A stretch of 64,000 nucleotides of DNA from Bryopsis sp. KO-2023 (lineage: Eukaryota > Chlorophyta > Ulvophyceae > Bryopsidales > Bryopsidaceae), in NCBI GenBank assembly GCA_030272585.1, contig BSYQ01000004.1, positions 1,240,001-1,304,000 of the forward strand. The letters run 5' to 3'. Shown piece after piece: positions 35,401-44,309 of this stretch. The notes under the pieces are model-generated. The model searched no databases. It had not been told where the DNA came from and saw nothing but the letters and a program-made list of their open reading frames with translations. The position numbers were made by a program, and so were the translations under genes. Each line of letters opens with the position of its first letter. The first letter of the stretch is position 1.

Positions 35401-38400
35401 AACTCCTGTAGGCGGAGTGCCCACCTCATCAGTTTTCCCGTCAGTTTAGTGCCTGTCATCAACCACTGTAATGCCCGCTGGTCTGTCTGCAGCACAAATT
35501 CTGTGCCATAGATGTATGGCCTGAATAGGGTGCAAGCCCATACCACTGCCAGGCACTCCCCCTCCACTACCGAATAGTTCTTCTCCGCTGGGTTGAGTCT
35601 TTTGCTGGCATAGGCTACCACATGCTCTCTCCCTTGCTCATCCTTCTGGCAGAGTACTGCCCCCACAGCCTGGCTGCTCCAGTCTGTCTGCAGAGTGTAT
35701 GGTAGGTGTGGCTGTGGTGGAGCCAGGACTGGTTGATCGGTTATGCTTTTCTTCAGCCTCTCAAATGCTTGTTGTTGTCGTTCCCTCCATTCAAATGGCA
35801 CATCCTTCTTCAACAACTCCGTCAGAGGTGCAGCGATCCTTGCATAGTCGCGCACAAATCTCCTGTAGTAAGAAGTAAGGCCAAGGAAGGACCTCAGAGT
35901 AGACACATCCACCGGTGGCTCCTGCAGCTCCACTGTGGCTACCTTCTTCGGATTCATCTTGATTTCCCCTTTTCCCACGATGTGGCCCAAGTAGAGTAGC
36001 TCCTCAAACCCGAAGTCCGATTTCCTCGGGCTGATCCTCAGGTTGGCCTCCTTCAGCCGCTGCAGCACCTCTGCCAAGATCTCCTGATGCTTTTCCCAAG
36101 TCTCCGCATAGATGATGATATCATCCAAATACACGATCACCCCCTTCCACAGCATAGGTCCCAGTACCTCGTTCATCATCCTTTGGAATGTCGCTGGGGC
36201 GTTACTGAGCCCGAAGGGCATCACCACGAACTCATACAGCCCCTCCTGTGTGATGAAGGCCGTTTTCTCCGCGGAGGCAGTGCTCATCCTGACCTGCCAA
36301 TACCCTGATCTCAAATCCAAAGCGGTGAAGAACTTGGCCTCCGAGAACTGGTTGATCGCATCCTCTATCCTCGGGAGAGGAAAGCTATCTCGGGTGGTCA
36401 CCTTGTTGAGCTTGCGGTAATCAACACAGAACCGCACCGACCCATCTGGCTTTGGAACCAAGACGATCGGTGAGGCCCACGGGGACTTTGACTTCCGCAC
36501 CACTCCATCCAGGAGCATCCTCGCCACCTCCGATTTGACTACCTGGTTCTCCGCAAAACTGAACCGGTAGGGATTCTGCCTGATGGGGGGATGATCTCCG
36601 GTGGGGATCTCGTGGTATAATATGTTGGTTTGCCCGACTTGATCCGAGGACCAAGCACAGGCATCGGGGTACTGCTGCAGAAGCTCCAGCAGCTCTTTTC
36701 TTTGGTGGGGGGTAAGATGGGGACTAATTTTCAGTTCTTCCAGTTTTTCTCTAAGTGACACCTTTTTCTCTTCCCTTTCCTTTTCTGTGGCAAACGTTTT
36801 ATTTTCTACATCAGAAGACCCAAGGGGAACCACCCCTGCCCAAATCTGATTTTCCTGCAGCTGAACTGCTGCCTGTCCCATTTCCCTCAACCCAAACCTT
36901 TCTTTTCTTTCTCCTTTTTCTTTTCTTTCCTCTTCTTTTTCTGTTTCTTTGGCTTTCCTTTCCCTTGAATTTTCTTTTCCCTTTTTTTCTTTTTCTTCTC
37001 CCATTCCCTCCCTCATAAGGATTTCTGCCTCCACTGTTCTGCTATGGTTTAAGCATTGCATGGCCCATGAGTCCGGCCACAGACTCCTGGCCCTTTCCAC
37101 TTCTTCCGTTTGGCGTTGCATTCTCGCTTCCTGCTCCTTGATCCTCCTGCCTGCTCGACGCCACTGTTCTCGTTTACCCGCACGCTTGCCACGCCGCCCT
37201 CTTCCCCTTTTCCCTTTATTCCCCTTTGTGGGACCGAACCACTTCCGCCACCCCTTCAGGTGTCGCCGAAGGAGGACGTCGGTGGCCGGCCCACTTAAAA
37301 ATCCGAGGAGTCGTAGCTCACCACCCTTGGTGGCTCACTCCTCCCCTCCCCGCCAGCTGCGGCTGCTGTGGAGGTCCCCCCTCCAGTCTCGCCACCCTCC
37401 ACTGGCCTCCACCTCTGGGCCTCCCTGCGGAAGTGCCCCAACATCTCCTCCGACTCCTCCCTCTGTGCGCTCGTCACAGCGTCGCACCTTCGGAAATACT
37501 CCCTTGTGATAGCATCCCTTTTTCTCGGTTCTCCCTCGCATCTCAACCTTTCGTCGTGGATCTTTTTGAACTCCCTCTTTGTCCCCCCGTGGTGCCTCCC
37601 CCTGGTGTCCAGTATTTCCGCCTCCTGGAGATACAGATGTGTGGCCGCCGCCTCACTCATCCCCTTTTCCCGCCGAATGGTGCAGCACTCCTGCAGCACC
37701 GCCTTCTGGCGCTTGGTGATCCACAGAGGAGGGGGTTGAGGAACGTAGAGGTAGGGCTGGATGAACCCATCTGGTCGGCGTTCCCCCGGTGGCGTTTGGC
37801 TCGTCATTGAATCCTGCTGTGGCTGCTTTCCAGTGGGGGCTGCCGGCGGTTCTGGGGCGGCGCTCGTTTCTTCGATCGATCGGAGGGTTTGGTAAACTGC
37901 GACGACTGCAGCACTCTCAGGCGTCGTTGTGTGAAGGAACTCGATGGGTACGTGACCTACTCGCCGTCCTGCCACACACGGAGTGAGCCGCTTGAAACCA
38001 AAGTGGATCTCTGTACCGGTATCCACCAACCACGGGGTCCCAATGATCAGGGATAGATGTTCGTTCTCCACTACATGGCACGGTACGATCTGTTTGCATT
38101 GTCCAAGGGCGATGGGCAGGGCAGGGATGTACCCCAGAGCTTGCCTAGTCTCGCCATTGCAATCCCTGTACCTCCCCTTCGGTGCCTCCATCAGGTGGGT
38201 CAACCCTGTCCGTGCTAGGAGTTGGGCCGATATCACACAAGCACTTGCTCCCGTATCGATGATGGCCCCTGGTACCTTGGTTTCCATGATCTTGGCTGTG
38301 GCGGTAGTGACTGCATACGGGCTTGGCTTGCCCACTCCCTCCACAGTAGTGATGGCAGGTACTTTAGCCATGGGCACCCTCAGTGCCTTCAACCATGCAT

Positions 38401-41400
38401 CGATCAACTCCGGGTGGTGCTGGCACAGACTCGCCACTGGAACCTCCGTCATCAAACCCTCCACAAACTTTTTGGCTTCTGCCGCTGTAAACATTCTCTT
38501 CTCTTTTGGCTCCCCCACCGTCTTTTTCCCCATTTTCTTTTTCTTGGTCATGGTATTCCGTGGGGACGGTGGCCGCATGGGTGGTGGGAACATCGGTGGT
38601 AACATAACTGGTCTCGATCCTTGTGGCTCATCTTGTGGCTTCGGCACACCTTCTGGTTCAGGCACAGACTTTGTCTTCTCCTCCTGCTGTGGGGGTTCTG
38701 GTTCCTCCTTTGGTTCCTCCATCACAACTTCCTCCCCAGCATCTGCTCGAGGTTCCGAAGGTATTGGGCTCGTGTCCATGGGGGTTCCTCCACTGCCTCC
38801 CTGGTCCCCGTCCAAGCCTCCGTGGTCAATATCCATTTCAGAGTACCAGATTGGCGCCAGAACCTCCTCGGGTCCTTCCGTGGTGGTTGCCCCAGGGTCC
38901 GTTTGCTCAAAGTCCATCACCAGGTGGTCCCCCATTTCCGCCTGGAAGAAGTTTAAATGTTCGGGACACTGGCTGGCATAATGGCCAAGGCGCGAGCAGT
39001 GCCAACATCTGACTTTGTTCACATCATAACGCCCTCCTCCCCAGCCTCTTCCTCCATTGCCATTGTTCCGGGTCCCCCGTCCTCTGCCTCCTCCATTTCC
39101 CCAGCCATTGCCTCTGTAGGCCCCTTGCCCTCTGCCTCCATTGATTGGCACTTGGTTTGCTCCGGTACCCCCAGTGTTTCCATAGTTCCCTCCTCCTGGC
39201 TCTGGCACATTAGGCTGTCTCACATCCGCCACCATTCCGGATAGAGTGGAGATCATACTTTTGAGTTCGCCAAACTGCTGCCCGGAGGTTCTCACATGCT
39301 GCTCCACTCCTCTGAGCCGCGAGTCCGTAGTGGTTTGGTGTTCGCGCACCTCCTTCCTCAAATTCTCGATTTGTTCGTTCACCCGCTGATCCACAATATT
39401 TACTTCCGCCAGGACTGGCTCCATCACTGCTTGGTCCTGCAGTTCCTCCAGTGTGTTGATCGTTGTCTTCCGCTTTGGCCCCGGCCGCACTTGTCTTTCT
39501 TCGATCTGTCTGGCTCTTGCCACGGCTTCATCCAGGGTATCTCCTGTAAAACCCAGCAGGATGGGGGCAAGATCCTCCCGCACTCCATTCTTAAACAATT
39601 GCAGTAGAAGTTCGTCAGCCACGGCTGGACTGCCTGGGGCTCGACTCGCATTGAGTTGTTGCTGCATCTGGGAGAGTGCCGAAGCGTATTCCCCCACAGT
39701 TTCGTCATTCTTTTGTTTTCGTTCCAAGATACGGGCCACCAACGTCGCTGGCGCCACTCCAAACCTTGCCAACATGCCCATTTGTAACTCCTGCCATGTC
39801 CTTTCTGGGTTCGGCAGCCCTCCCACATGTGTAGGGTGTCTGGCCGTCCAATTGTCCACCCATGATCGCGCTTTCCCCGTCGTATACAGGACGAGTCTCT
39901 CAATTCTCTGATCCTCATGGTCCGGCACCGCTGGTGGTACACTCCACCCTGAGCCTGTGGCGAGAATCTCATATGACCGTATCCAGGTGGCCACATCTTC
40001 CTTCTCTGCCCCAGTGAAGGCTGTTAACTGACTGTTGATCAGCCTGTTTGGAGGTCCTCTGGGGTGGGCCATAGCACCGACTCCGCCTGGTGGGTGTGGT
40101 GGAGGAGGTGGTGGAGGGAGTGGTGGAGGGACTGGTGGTGGACCAGGTGGTACAGGTGGAACGGGTGGAGGAACAGGTGGGACTGGTGGTTGGAGATAGG
40201 GAAGTCCAACCTCAAAGGCAAATGGGTTCAGCGGGGGCTGGTCCGGTAACGGTTCTTCCTCAGCACTGGAGGATGATCCACTCTCGCCTTCTCCTTCGTC
40301 GTCAAAGGCAAAAAATGGGTTCAGCGGGGGCTGATCTGGGGGTAACGATCCTTCCCCAGAACTGGAGGTCGACTCTCTTTCGCCTTCTCCTTCGTGGGAC
40401 TCTTCCTCGTCTGAAGTGGTACTCGATGGCTCAGAAGGGTCCTCTGGAAACCCTGGCTCGATACGATAGGCTCTTCCTTCCGCCCAACTAGCGGCGCTGT
40501 GGTACTCAGTTCCTCCGCCTGATCCCACTCCGTTGGTCTCTCCGCTACTCCCTGGAACGGCCGCACTTCCTCCTTCCTCGTCTGGCTCAACACTGATTTC
40601 CTCTTCAACAACCTCAGCCTCCTCGTGGTCAGTGGTTCCAACAAGATCTCCTTCAGAGGCTCCTTCTTCAACAGGTTCGACTCCGACTTCTTCCACAACA
40701 ACCTCGGCTTCCTCTTGGTCAGTGGTTCCAACAAGATCTCCTTCAGAGGCTCCTTCTTCAACAGGTTCGACTCCGACTTCTTCTACAACAACCTCGGCTT
40801 CCTCTTGGTCAGTGGTTCCAACAAGATCTCCTTCAGAGGCTCCTTCTTCAACAGGTTCGACTCCGACTTCTTCCACAACAACCTCGGCTTCCTCTTGGTC
40901 AGTGGTTCCAACAAGATCTCCGTCAGAGGCTCCTTCTTCAACAGGTTCGACTCCGACTTCTTCCACAACAACCTCGGCTTCCTCTTGGTCAGTGGTTCCA
41001 ACAAGATCTCCTTCAGAGGCTCCTTCTTCAACAGGTTCGACTCCGACTTCTTCCACAACAACCTCGGCTTCCTCTTGGTCAGTGGCTCCAACAAGATCTC
41101 CTTCAGAGGCCCCTTCTTCAACAGGTTCGACTCCGACTTCTTCCACAACAACCTCGGCTTCCTCTTGGTCAATGGCTCCAACAAGATCTCCTTCAGAGGC
41201 TCCTTCTTCAACAGGTTCGACTCCGACTTCTTCCACAACAACCTCGGCTTCCTCTTGGTCAGTGGTTCCAACAAGATCTCCTTCAGAGGCTCCTTCTTCA
41301 ACAGGTTCGACTCCGACTTCTTCCACAACAACCTCGGCTTCCTCTTGGTCAGCGGCTCCAACAAGATCTCCTTCAGAGGCTCCTTCTTCAACAGGTTCGA

Positions 41401-44309
41401 CTCCGACTTCTTCCACAACAACCTCGGCTTCCTCTTGGTCAGTGGTTCCAACAAGATCTCCGTCAGAGGCTCCTTCTTCAACAGGTTCGACTCCGACTTC
41501 TTCCACAACAACCTCGGCTTCCTCTTGGTCAGTGGTTCCAACAAGATCTCCTTCAGAGGCTCCTTCTTCAACAGGTTCGACTCCGACTTCTTCCACAACA
41601 ACCTCGGCTTCCTCTTGGTCAGTGGCTCCAACAAGATCTCCTTCAGAGGCCCCTTCTTCAACAGGTTCGACTCCGACTTCTTCCACAACAACCTCGGCTT
41701 CCTCTTGGTCAGCGGCTCCAACAAGATCTCCTTCAGAGGCTCCTTCTTCAACAGGTTCGACTCCGACTTCTTCCACAACAACCTCGGCTTCCTCTTGGTC
41801 AGTGGTTCCAACAAGATCTCCGTCAGAGGCTCCTTCTTCAACAGGTTCGACTCCGACTTCTTCCACAACAACCTCGGCTTCCTCTTGGTCAGTGGTTCCA
41901 ACAAGATCTCCTTCAGAGGCTCCTTCTTCAACAGGTTCGACTCCGACTTCTTCCACAACAACCTCGGCTTCCTCTTGGTCAGTGGCTCCAACAAGATCTC
42001 CTTCAGAGGCCCCTTCTTCAACAGGTTCGACTCCGACTTCTTCCACAACAACCTCGGCTTCCTCTTGGTCAATGGCTCCAACAAGATCTCCTTCAGAGGC
42101 TCCTTCTTCAACAGGTTCGACTCCGACTTCTTCCACAACAACCTCGGCTTCCTCTTGGTCAGCGGCTCCAACAAGATCTCCTTCAGAGGCTCCTTCTTCA
42201 CTAGGTTCGACTCCGACTTCTTCTACAACAACCTCGGCTTCCCAATCACGGGGAGAGTCTTCGTGGCTCTCTCTTTCCTCGTCCTCAGACTCAACCCTGA
42301 CCCACTCTCTCGCGCTGCCTTGCTCAGTCTCGTCGTGCACTGTCTCCGCGCTGCCACCAAGGCTCTCTTCACTGATCTCGCTGTCCGGTTTTTCCTCAGG
42401 TTCTCCAACTCCTCCAACTTCTCCTGCGCCGCCACTCAGATCTGGGGAATTTCTGCTTGCCGGGCGTGATCCCTCGGCGTCTCCCTCCGTTCTTTGGTGG
42501 TACTCGTCTTCAAGACCCTTGAGGAACTTCGTTTTCCACTGCTGCTCGGCTTTTTGCAGTTCCTCCGATACTCGTTCTTCCACTCGCTCTGTACCCAGCC
42601 GTGCTGCCTCGTGCTCTCCCCAGAACAGCCGTGAGACCTCGTGATCACGCGCTCTGTCTCGGGCTAGCTTGAAAAGACCAGATAAGTCGTTACTGAACAG
42701 CTCACGAGTTTGTGAGTCCCCCTCTTCCTTGGTTAACAGGCCTGTGAGTACACTCTGATATATCCACCAAAAACTCTTCGCGCGGAAACGATGGCACCAC
42801 ACAGCAACCCACTCGTCCTCAAATATGGCAGGTATGGGTCCGATAAACTCAGGGTGTATTGTCAGGGGTGGTCTATAAGCTACTTCCTCTGCAACCTGTT
42901 CCCGTTCCTGCCAATGGTATAGGCGTAGGCGAAAGCCAGCCGCCTTTAACTCCTGATCGTCCAGACTGCCTTCCTGCACGTTTTCCCAGAATGTGTAGCA
43001 CGCCTGCTGCAACACAGCTCAAAAGTGTGCGCACCCTGGCTCCGAAACCAACAAATAGGGTAACCTTGACCGCTGGGGTCACCCCTGCAGCCGTACTTAA
43101 CGGTGGTGATGGCGTTTCTGCAGAACGGGAACGGCGGAAGTGGGGACAGCCCCTCTTGAATTTGATCACACGGCCTTTGCAAGGCACCTTACTCAGGACT
43201 CTTCACACAAGCTTTCTTACAACAATCAATAAAGGTCCACACTCGAATAAAAACAAAAGCCTCACCCAGAATATCCAATAACCTAAGATCAGCCATTAAA
43301 TAGGCTGCCGCCTGACTCACCCTAGTCCCACTGATCACCTAGGATCCCACCTACTGATGGGGACTACCTAACCTATCAAGCCTAGCTGATCTTCCTAACC
43401 TCCCTCAATCCCTTCCCTTAGTCTCGACCCCTAGGACCGTCCAACCTAGTCATTTCCGCAGCTGGACTGCTACTTCCAGACTGTGGCTGGACTGTCCTAA
43501 CTACCCCTCCCCTACCCGATAGCACTCTGGCCTTGGCCAGTGTGACGAAATCGGTGGAGGCGACGTGGTTTGGGGTTACAACTAACCACAGTGGGAGCCC
43601 CCACCAAAGACGAGCAGAAACATTTCAGAAAAAATATGGGGAGCTGGAGAAGCAATTGGTGGCAAATGGAGAAATGGAGCTGAAGGCGGTGCAACAGAAA
43701 AATCAAGAATTGGTGAAAAGGATGGAGCAAAGCTCAATCTTGCTGTGGAATGCCGCAAGCGAAGAATTGCAAACCAATGCAAAGAAAGCTGAGGTGAAAA
43801 ATAATTTGTGTTGTTATGTGTGTGCGTGTGTTCCTGTTTTTAAAAATCAAAACTTTGGGGGTGTTCAAAATTGACACCTTGGTCCCCCTTATTAAAGGCC
43901 TTCTCCAAAACAAATGTGTTGTTTTCAAGCTTTGGCAATCGTGTGTCATGACTTGGAAATGGAACATCTGATTGACTAATTGAGTGAATGGTTCATTTAT
44001 CCAGAGGAGCCCAGTACACCGACTGCCTGTCCCAAGCAATATGGCTGGATACGTCAAAAGCCAGGTATCCACAGAAGGGGGTGTGATGTGATGTTTTATT
44101 CTGCAAGGGAAATGCCAGTTTGAATTTGATTTCAGTTCAATTACATAACACACATTCTTACAATATTCCTGACTGCACTTGAAAGGAAAATATATATTAA
44201 AAGGAAAATTTGGGCTTTTTCTTTTGTCTTTCAGGGGTGTCAAACAAACAAGGAACGAAAAATTCCTGTTCCTACCCCAAAAAATCCAAAGAAGGAGCGA
44301 AATCATTGA
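29405..44309 (+). CDS. host gene split by a 13.6-kb retroelement
   Basis: The exon 29879-29979 continues exactly in frame at 43586-43793 once the inserted element and its 5-bp duplication are set aside. The 5' part reads APETKGKLASAKKKGTTNE. The 3' part is a charged, probably coiled-coil stretch (KKYGELEKQLVANGEMELKA). An upstream exon (about 29609-29743, donor GTATGT) fits in phase 0, and a downstream exon (44235-44309) ends KERNH then TGA. A possible start is ATG 29405, with other exons between 29405 and 29609 unresolved. The family is not recognised. The basic Lys/Pro-rich tail suggests a nuclear protein. In this haplotype the insertion probably inactivates the gene. Confidence 0.6.
29988..30517 (-). 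repeat. 3' LTR of the Ty3/gypsy element
   Basis: It reads as identical over 530 bp to the segment 43051-43580. On the plus strand it starts ACAAATAGGGTAACC and ends GGTTTGGGGTTACA. Seven or eight extra bases (29980-29987) lie between this copy and the target duplication. Confidence 0.9.
31160..31500. repeat. direct repeat in the 3' non-coding part of the Ty3/gypsy element
   Basis: A block of about 150 bp beginning CTGAACTCTGAACTCTTACT occurs at about 31165 and again at about 31347, each followed by an A/C-rich tract with AATAAAACAAAAACA. It lies between the last frame and the 3' LTR. Confidence 0.85.
31586..32887 (-). CDS. extra 3' reading frame of the Ty3/gypsy element
   Basis: A fossil-element part of about 433 codons lies downstream of integrase. 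The product is Pro/Gly-rich in its first half and has a cysteine- and histidine-bearing second half (CSRCSKPPGS, HRHCSRDRFGKSW, NRCWRCEAEARN). It has no reverse-transcriptase, integrase or obvious membrane segment, so it is not a typical envelope. The role is unknown; the C-x2-C pairs suggest metal binding. Confidence 0.6.
   Translation of the reverse strand: MRKPQWGEGSGLVGSEAGTGEKVGEEQPTTPEDEPPAPADVIPGSPPHPQPLSAQEWAEVQREERDRSLAGHQPLPGMHYRRGWEERVSQPRVEEPDPVPFAHQAEQAGPQDPPAELPTTEEVPPASQLVLLPPGPIRPPAPPMAGPRPPRPFQMFQNVQAPFAFGAGTPTGTTPGLSQSGTPASKGGAPRKGPTTRLASGKGKLKKVVLDFSGTDTETGEDEGPPDGTAPGDGKGQHGQSSGGGTPGMGTRCSRCSKPPGSNAYIPTACKFANTPGHHRHCSRDRFGKSWKACAKDVLAILVALRRPDLFCRGRELTLGDIPAADLSWIPEYRPGITADEVFQNRCWRCEAEARNFPTTAYWRTLTAEMWGRYPELRRPFPDEIPLERGSAAKRPREDEGPDDPAAGGEPPEHCRGGQGGPPPPPPPPPTTA
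32841..35123 (-). CDS. integrase region of the Ty3/gypsy element
   Basis: An HHCC zinc-binding segment (HRENAHIGGRGL...CHSCRRSQ) is followed by a DDE core (GMDLITLP, IITDNGSEFEGE, HPETNGLVERMN). A long Ser/Gln/Pro-rich extension comes after. It belongs to the fossil element and is listed for layout. Confidence 0.85.
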   Translation of the reverse strand: MIKGGGQRRMDPWADAELMEFLKTTALPAEKQAKARVRKRGQRYRWVGGDLHPLKCLSKQGEWLEVPKEEQRPTVVRKVHRENAHIGGRGLCQKVQQRYWWPYIRKEVEQVWQTCHSCRRSQKAPKERHPLRQHIPLRAWERLGMDLITLPTTGTGEKYVIVMVDYFTKWTIAGALTSKRSSAVAAWLKASVFHPYGPPASIITDNGSEFEGEVAELLQQWGVQLRKGRPYHPETNGLVERMNREIQQLLRRECGGGITPQWPEKLQEVIYAINTREHTSTGLSPAKALFFREFSTKTKRNERLAELRGELRRADAVELQRQVTLRFMNEERKAQEGSLARAFQKARVKQQLGHLWETIRRGKAPAELKVGDMVMLCSTRFPYHPKEMEFNQGPWMVQELRGDLVKVGQTPRDAWTVDRVQCRLIERTDVEESRGGSAEKPDSGGELLDEFALFESPATMFRFVCFLAIICGVLSSGGGGVGPIGGAREGGGDQPERGGSGSSQRGGGNQPGQGNDDTPMAESGSLDTADLEAEYGLQEEETVEELVSEPMVEIAFPAAGPSQPPPVELPATFRNLPVELQIDAVAAYFAAILASHMTQPETQNVATQTDEEEQRDQGSQATCDMVPWNQWEQQRRRMKKMADLLDRQKDRIAELPGKEKGSLHPRSSHPRKKTVKSLKAGDIGEGGKPPPQLGPEDLEEATATLTGEQPLHQPGQGGLEGSTAATAATAATAATAATAATGGGQHEETTVGGRLRIGWE
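35283..37121 (-). CDS. reverse transcriptase and RNase H region of the Ty3/gypsy element
   Basis: The reverse transcriptase shows RFCVDYRKLNKVT, ALDLRSGYWQV, MPFGLSNAPATFQ and the catalytic YLDDIII motif. RNase H follows (LQTDWSSQAVGAVLCQ, VVEGECLAVVWA, LQTDQRALQWL). The spacing is typical of Ty3/gypsy pol. Confidence 0.9.
   Translation of the reverse strand: MQRQTEEVERARSLWPDSWAMQCLNHSRTVEAEILMREGMGEEKEKKGKENSRERKAKETEKEEERKEKGERKERFGLREMGQAAVQLQENQIWAGVVPLGSSDVENKTFATEKEREEKKVSLREKLEELKISPHLTPHQRKELLELLQQYPDACAWSSDQVGQTNILYHEIPTGDHPPIRQNPYRFSFAENQVVKSEVARMLLDGVVRKSKSPWASPIVLVPKPDGSVRFCVDYRKLNKVTTRDSFPLPRIEDAINQFSEAKFFTALDLRSGYWQVRMSTASAEKTAFITQEGLYEFVVMPFGLSNAPATFQRMMNEVLGPMLWKGVIVYLDDIIIYAETWEKHQEILAEVLQRLKEANLRISPRKSDFGFEELLYLGHIVGKGEIKMNPKKVATVELQEPPVDVSTLRSFLGLTSYYRRFVRDYARIAAPLTELLKKDVPFEWRERQQQAFERLKKSITDQPVLAPPQPHLPYTLQTDWSSQAVGAVLCQKDEQGREHVVAYASKRLNPAEKNYSVVEGECLAVVWACTLFRPYIYGTEFVLQTDQRALQWLMTGTKLTGKLMRWALRLQEFDFRIEFRAGKSNANADALTRLPVPLDHPIVSGSTALRP
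37295..43015 (-). CDS. gag-protease region of the Ty3/gypsy element
   Basis: This single long frame of about 1900 codons is exceptionally long for gag. Its N-terminal half contains about 18 tandem 30-residue units (EVVVEEVGVEPVEEGASEGD). A Pro-rich stretch and a retrotransposon gag core (RSWVDNWTARH) follow, then a CCHC knuckle (CWHCSRLGHYASQC) and an aspartic protease (AIIDTGASACVIS). Confidence 0.85.
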   Translation of the reverse strand: MLQQACYTFWENVQEGSLDDQELKAAGFRLRLYHWQEREQVAEEVAYRPPLTIHPEFIGPIPAIFEDEWVAVWCHRFRAKSFWWIYQSVLTGLLTKEEGDSQTRELFSNDLSGLFKLARDRARDHEVSRLFWGEHEAARLGTERVEERVSEELQKAEQQWKTKFLKGLEDEYHQRTEGDAEGSRPASRNSPDLSGGAGEVGGVGEPEEKPDSEISEESLGGSAETVHDETEQGSAREWVRVESEDEERESHEDSPRDWEAEVVVEEVGVEPSEEGASEGDLVGAADQEEAEVVVEEVGVEPVEEGASEGDLVGAIDQEEAEVVVEEVGVEPVEEGASEGDLVGATDQEEAEVVVEEVGVEPVEEGASEGDLVGTTDQEEAEVVVEEVGVEPVEEGASDGDLVGTTDQEEAEVVVEEVGVEPVEEGASEGDLVGAADQEEAEVVVEEVGVEPVEEGASEGDLVGATDQEEAEVVVEEVGVEPVEEGASEGDLVGTTDQEEAEVVVEEVGVEPVEEGASDGDLVGTTDQEEAEVVVEEVGVEPVEEGASEGDLVGAADQEEAEVVVEEVGVEPVEEGASEGDLVGTTDQEEAEVVVEEVGVEPVEEGASEGDLVGAIDQEEAEVVVEEVGVEPVEEGASEGDLVGATDQEEAEVVVEEVGVEPVEEGASEGDLVGTTDQEEAEVVVEEVGVEPVEEGASDGDLVGTTDQEEAEVVVEEVGVEPVEEGASEGDLVGTTDQEEAEVVVEEVGVEPVEEGASEGDLVGTTDQEEAEVVVEEVGVEPVEEGASEGDLVGTTDHEEAEVVEEEISVEPDEEGGSAAVPGSSGETNGVGSGGGTEYHSAASWAEGRAYRIEPGFPEDPSEPSSTTSDEEESHEGEGERESTSSSGEGSLPPDQPPLNPFFAFDDEGEGESGSSSSAEEEPLPDQPPLNPFAFEVGLPYLQPPVPPVPPPVPPVPPGPPPVPPPLPPPPPPPHPPGGVGAMAHPRGPPNRLINSQLTAFTGAEKEDVATWIRSYEILATGSGWSVPPAVPDHEDQRIERLVLYTTGKARSWVDNWTARHPTHVGGLPNPERTWQELQMGMLARFGVAPATLVARILERKQKNDETVGEYASALSQMQQQLNASRAPGSPAVADELLLQLFKNGVREDLAPILLGFTGDTLDEAVARARQIEERQVRPGPKRKTTINTLEELQDQAVMEPVLAEVNIVDQRVNEQIENLRKEVREHQTTTDSRLRGVEQHVRTSGQQFGELKSMISTLSGMVADVRQPNVPEPGGGNYGNTGGTGANQVPINGGRGQGAYRGNGWGNGGGRGRGTRNNGNGGRGWGGGRYDVNKVRCWHCSRLGHYASQCPEHLNFFQAEMGDHLVMDFEQTDPGATTTEGPEEVLAPIWYSEMDIDHGGLDGDQGGSGGTPMDTSPIPSEPRADAGEEVVMEEPKEEPEPPQQEEKTKSVPEPEGVPKPQDEPQGSRPVMLPPMFPPPMRPPSPRNTMTKKKKMGKKTVGEPKEKRMFTAAEAKKFVEGLMTEVPVASLCQHHPELIDAWLKALRVPMAKVPAITTVEGVGKPSPYAVTTATAKIMETKVPGAIIDTGASACVISAQLLARTGLTHLMEAPKGRYRDCNGETRQALGYIPALPIALGQCKQIVPCHVVENEHLSLIIGTPWLVDTGTEIHFGFKRLTPCVAGRRVGHVPIEFLHTTTPESAAVVAVYQTLRSIEETSAAPEPPAAPTGKQPQQDSMTSQTPPGERRPDGFIQPYLYVPQPPPLWITKRQKAVLQECCTIRREKGMSEAAATHLYLQEAEILDTRGRHHGGTKREFKKIHDERLRCEGEPRKRDAITREYFRRCDAVTSAQREESEEMLGHFRREAQRWRPVEGGETGGGTSTAAAAGGEGRSEPPRVVSYDSSDF
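40600..42235 (-). repeat. 90-bp tandem array within the gag frame
   Basis: About 18 copies of a 90-bp unit differ at only a few sites. Because the period is a multiple of three, the frame is kept. At least two plus-strand frames and a second minus-strand frame are also free of stops across most of the array. Confidence 0.95.
43051..43580 (-). repeat. 5' LTR of the Ty3/gypsy element
   Basis: It reads as identical to the copy at 29988-30517. It is followed outward by ACTAA and then by the resumed host coding exon at 43586. Confidence 0.9.

Larger units (their letters stand above)
29980..43580 (-). mobile_element. Ty3/gypsy LTR retrotransposon, about 13.6 kb
   Basis: This minus-strand element has 530-bp LTRs at both ends and the duplication ACTAA at 29975-29979 and 43581-43585. 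A TGG-starting primer-binding-like site lies inside the 5' LTR (about 43050), and a purine-rich tract (minus strand) borders the 3' LTR near 30520-30545. Parts in minus-strand order are a gag-protease region, reverse transcriptase/RNase H, integrase with a long C-terminal extension, and an extra downstream frame. The two LTRs read as identical, so the insertion is very recent. The element looks largely whole, its coding region being divided among a few long frames, as in relatives that use frameshifting or read-through. Confidence 0.9.

Noticed and set aside
40533-42644. Long plus-strand frames of about 700 and 610 codons
   Set aside because: They are frame shadows of the 90-bp array in the minus-strand gag frame; their sequence is a pure period and no domain appears outside it.
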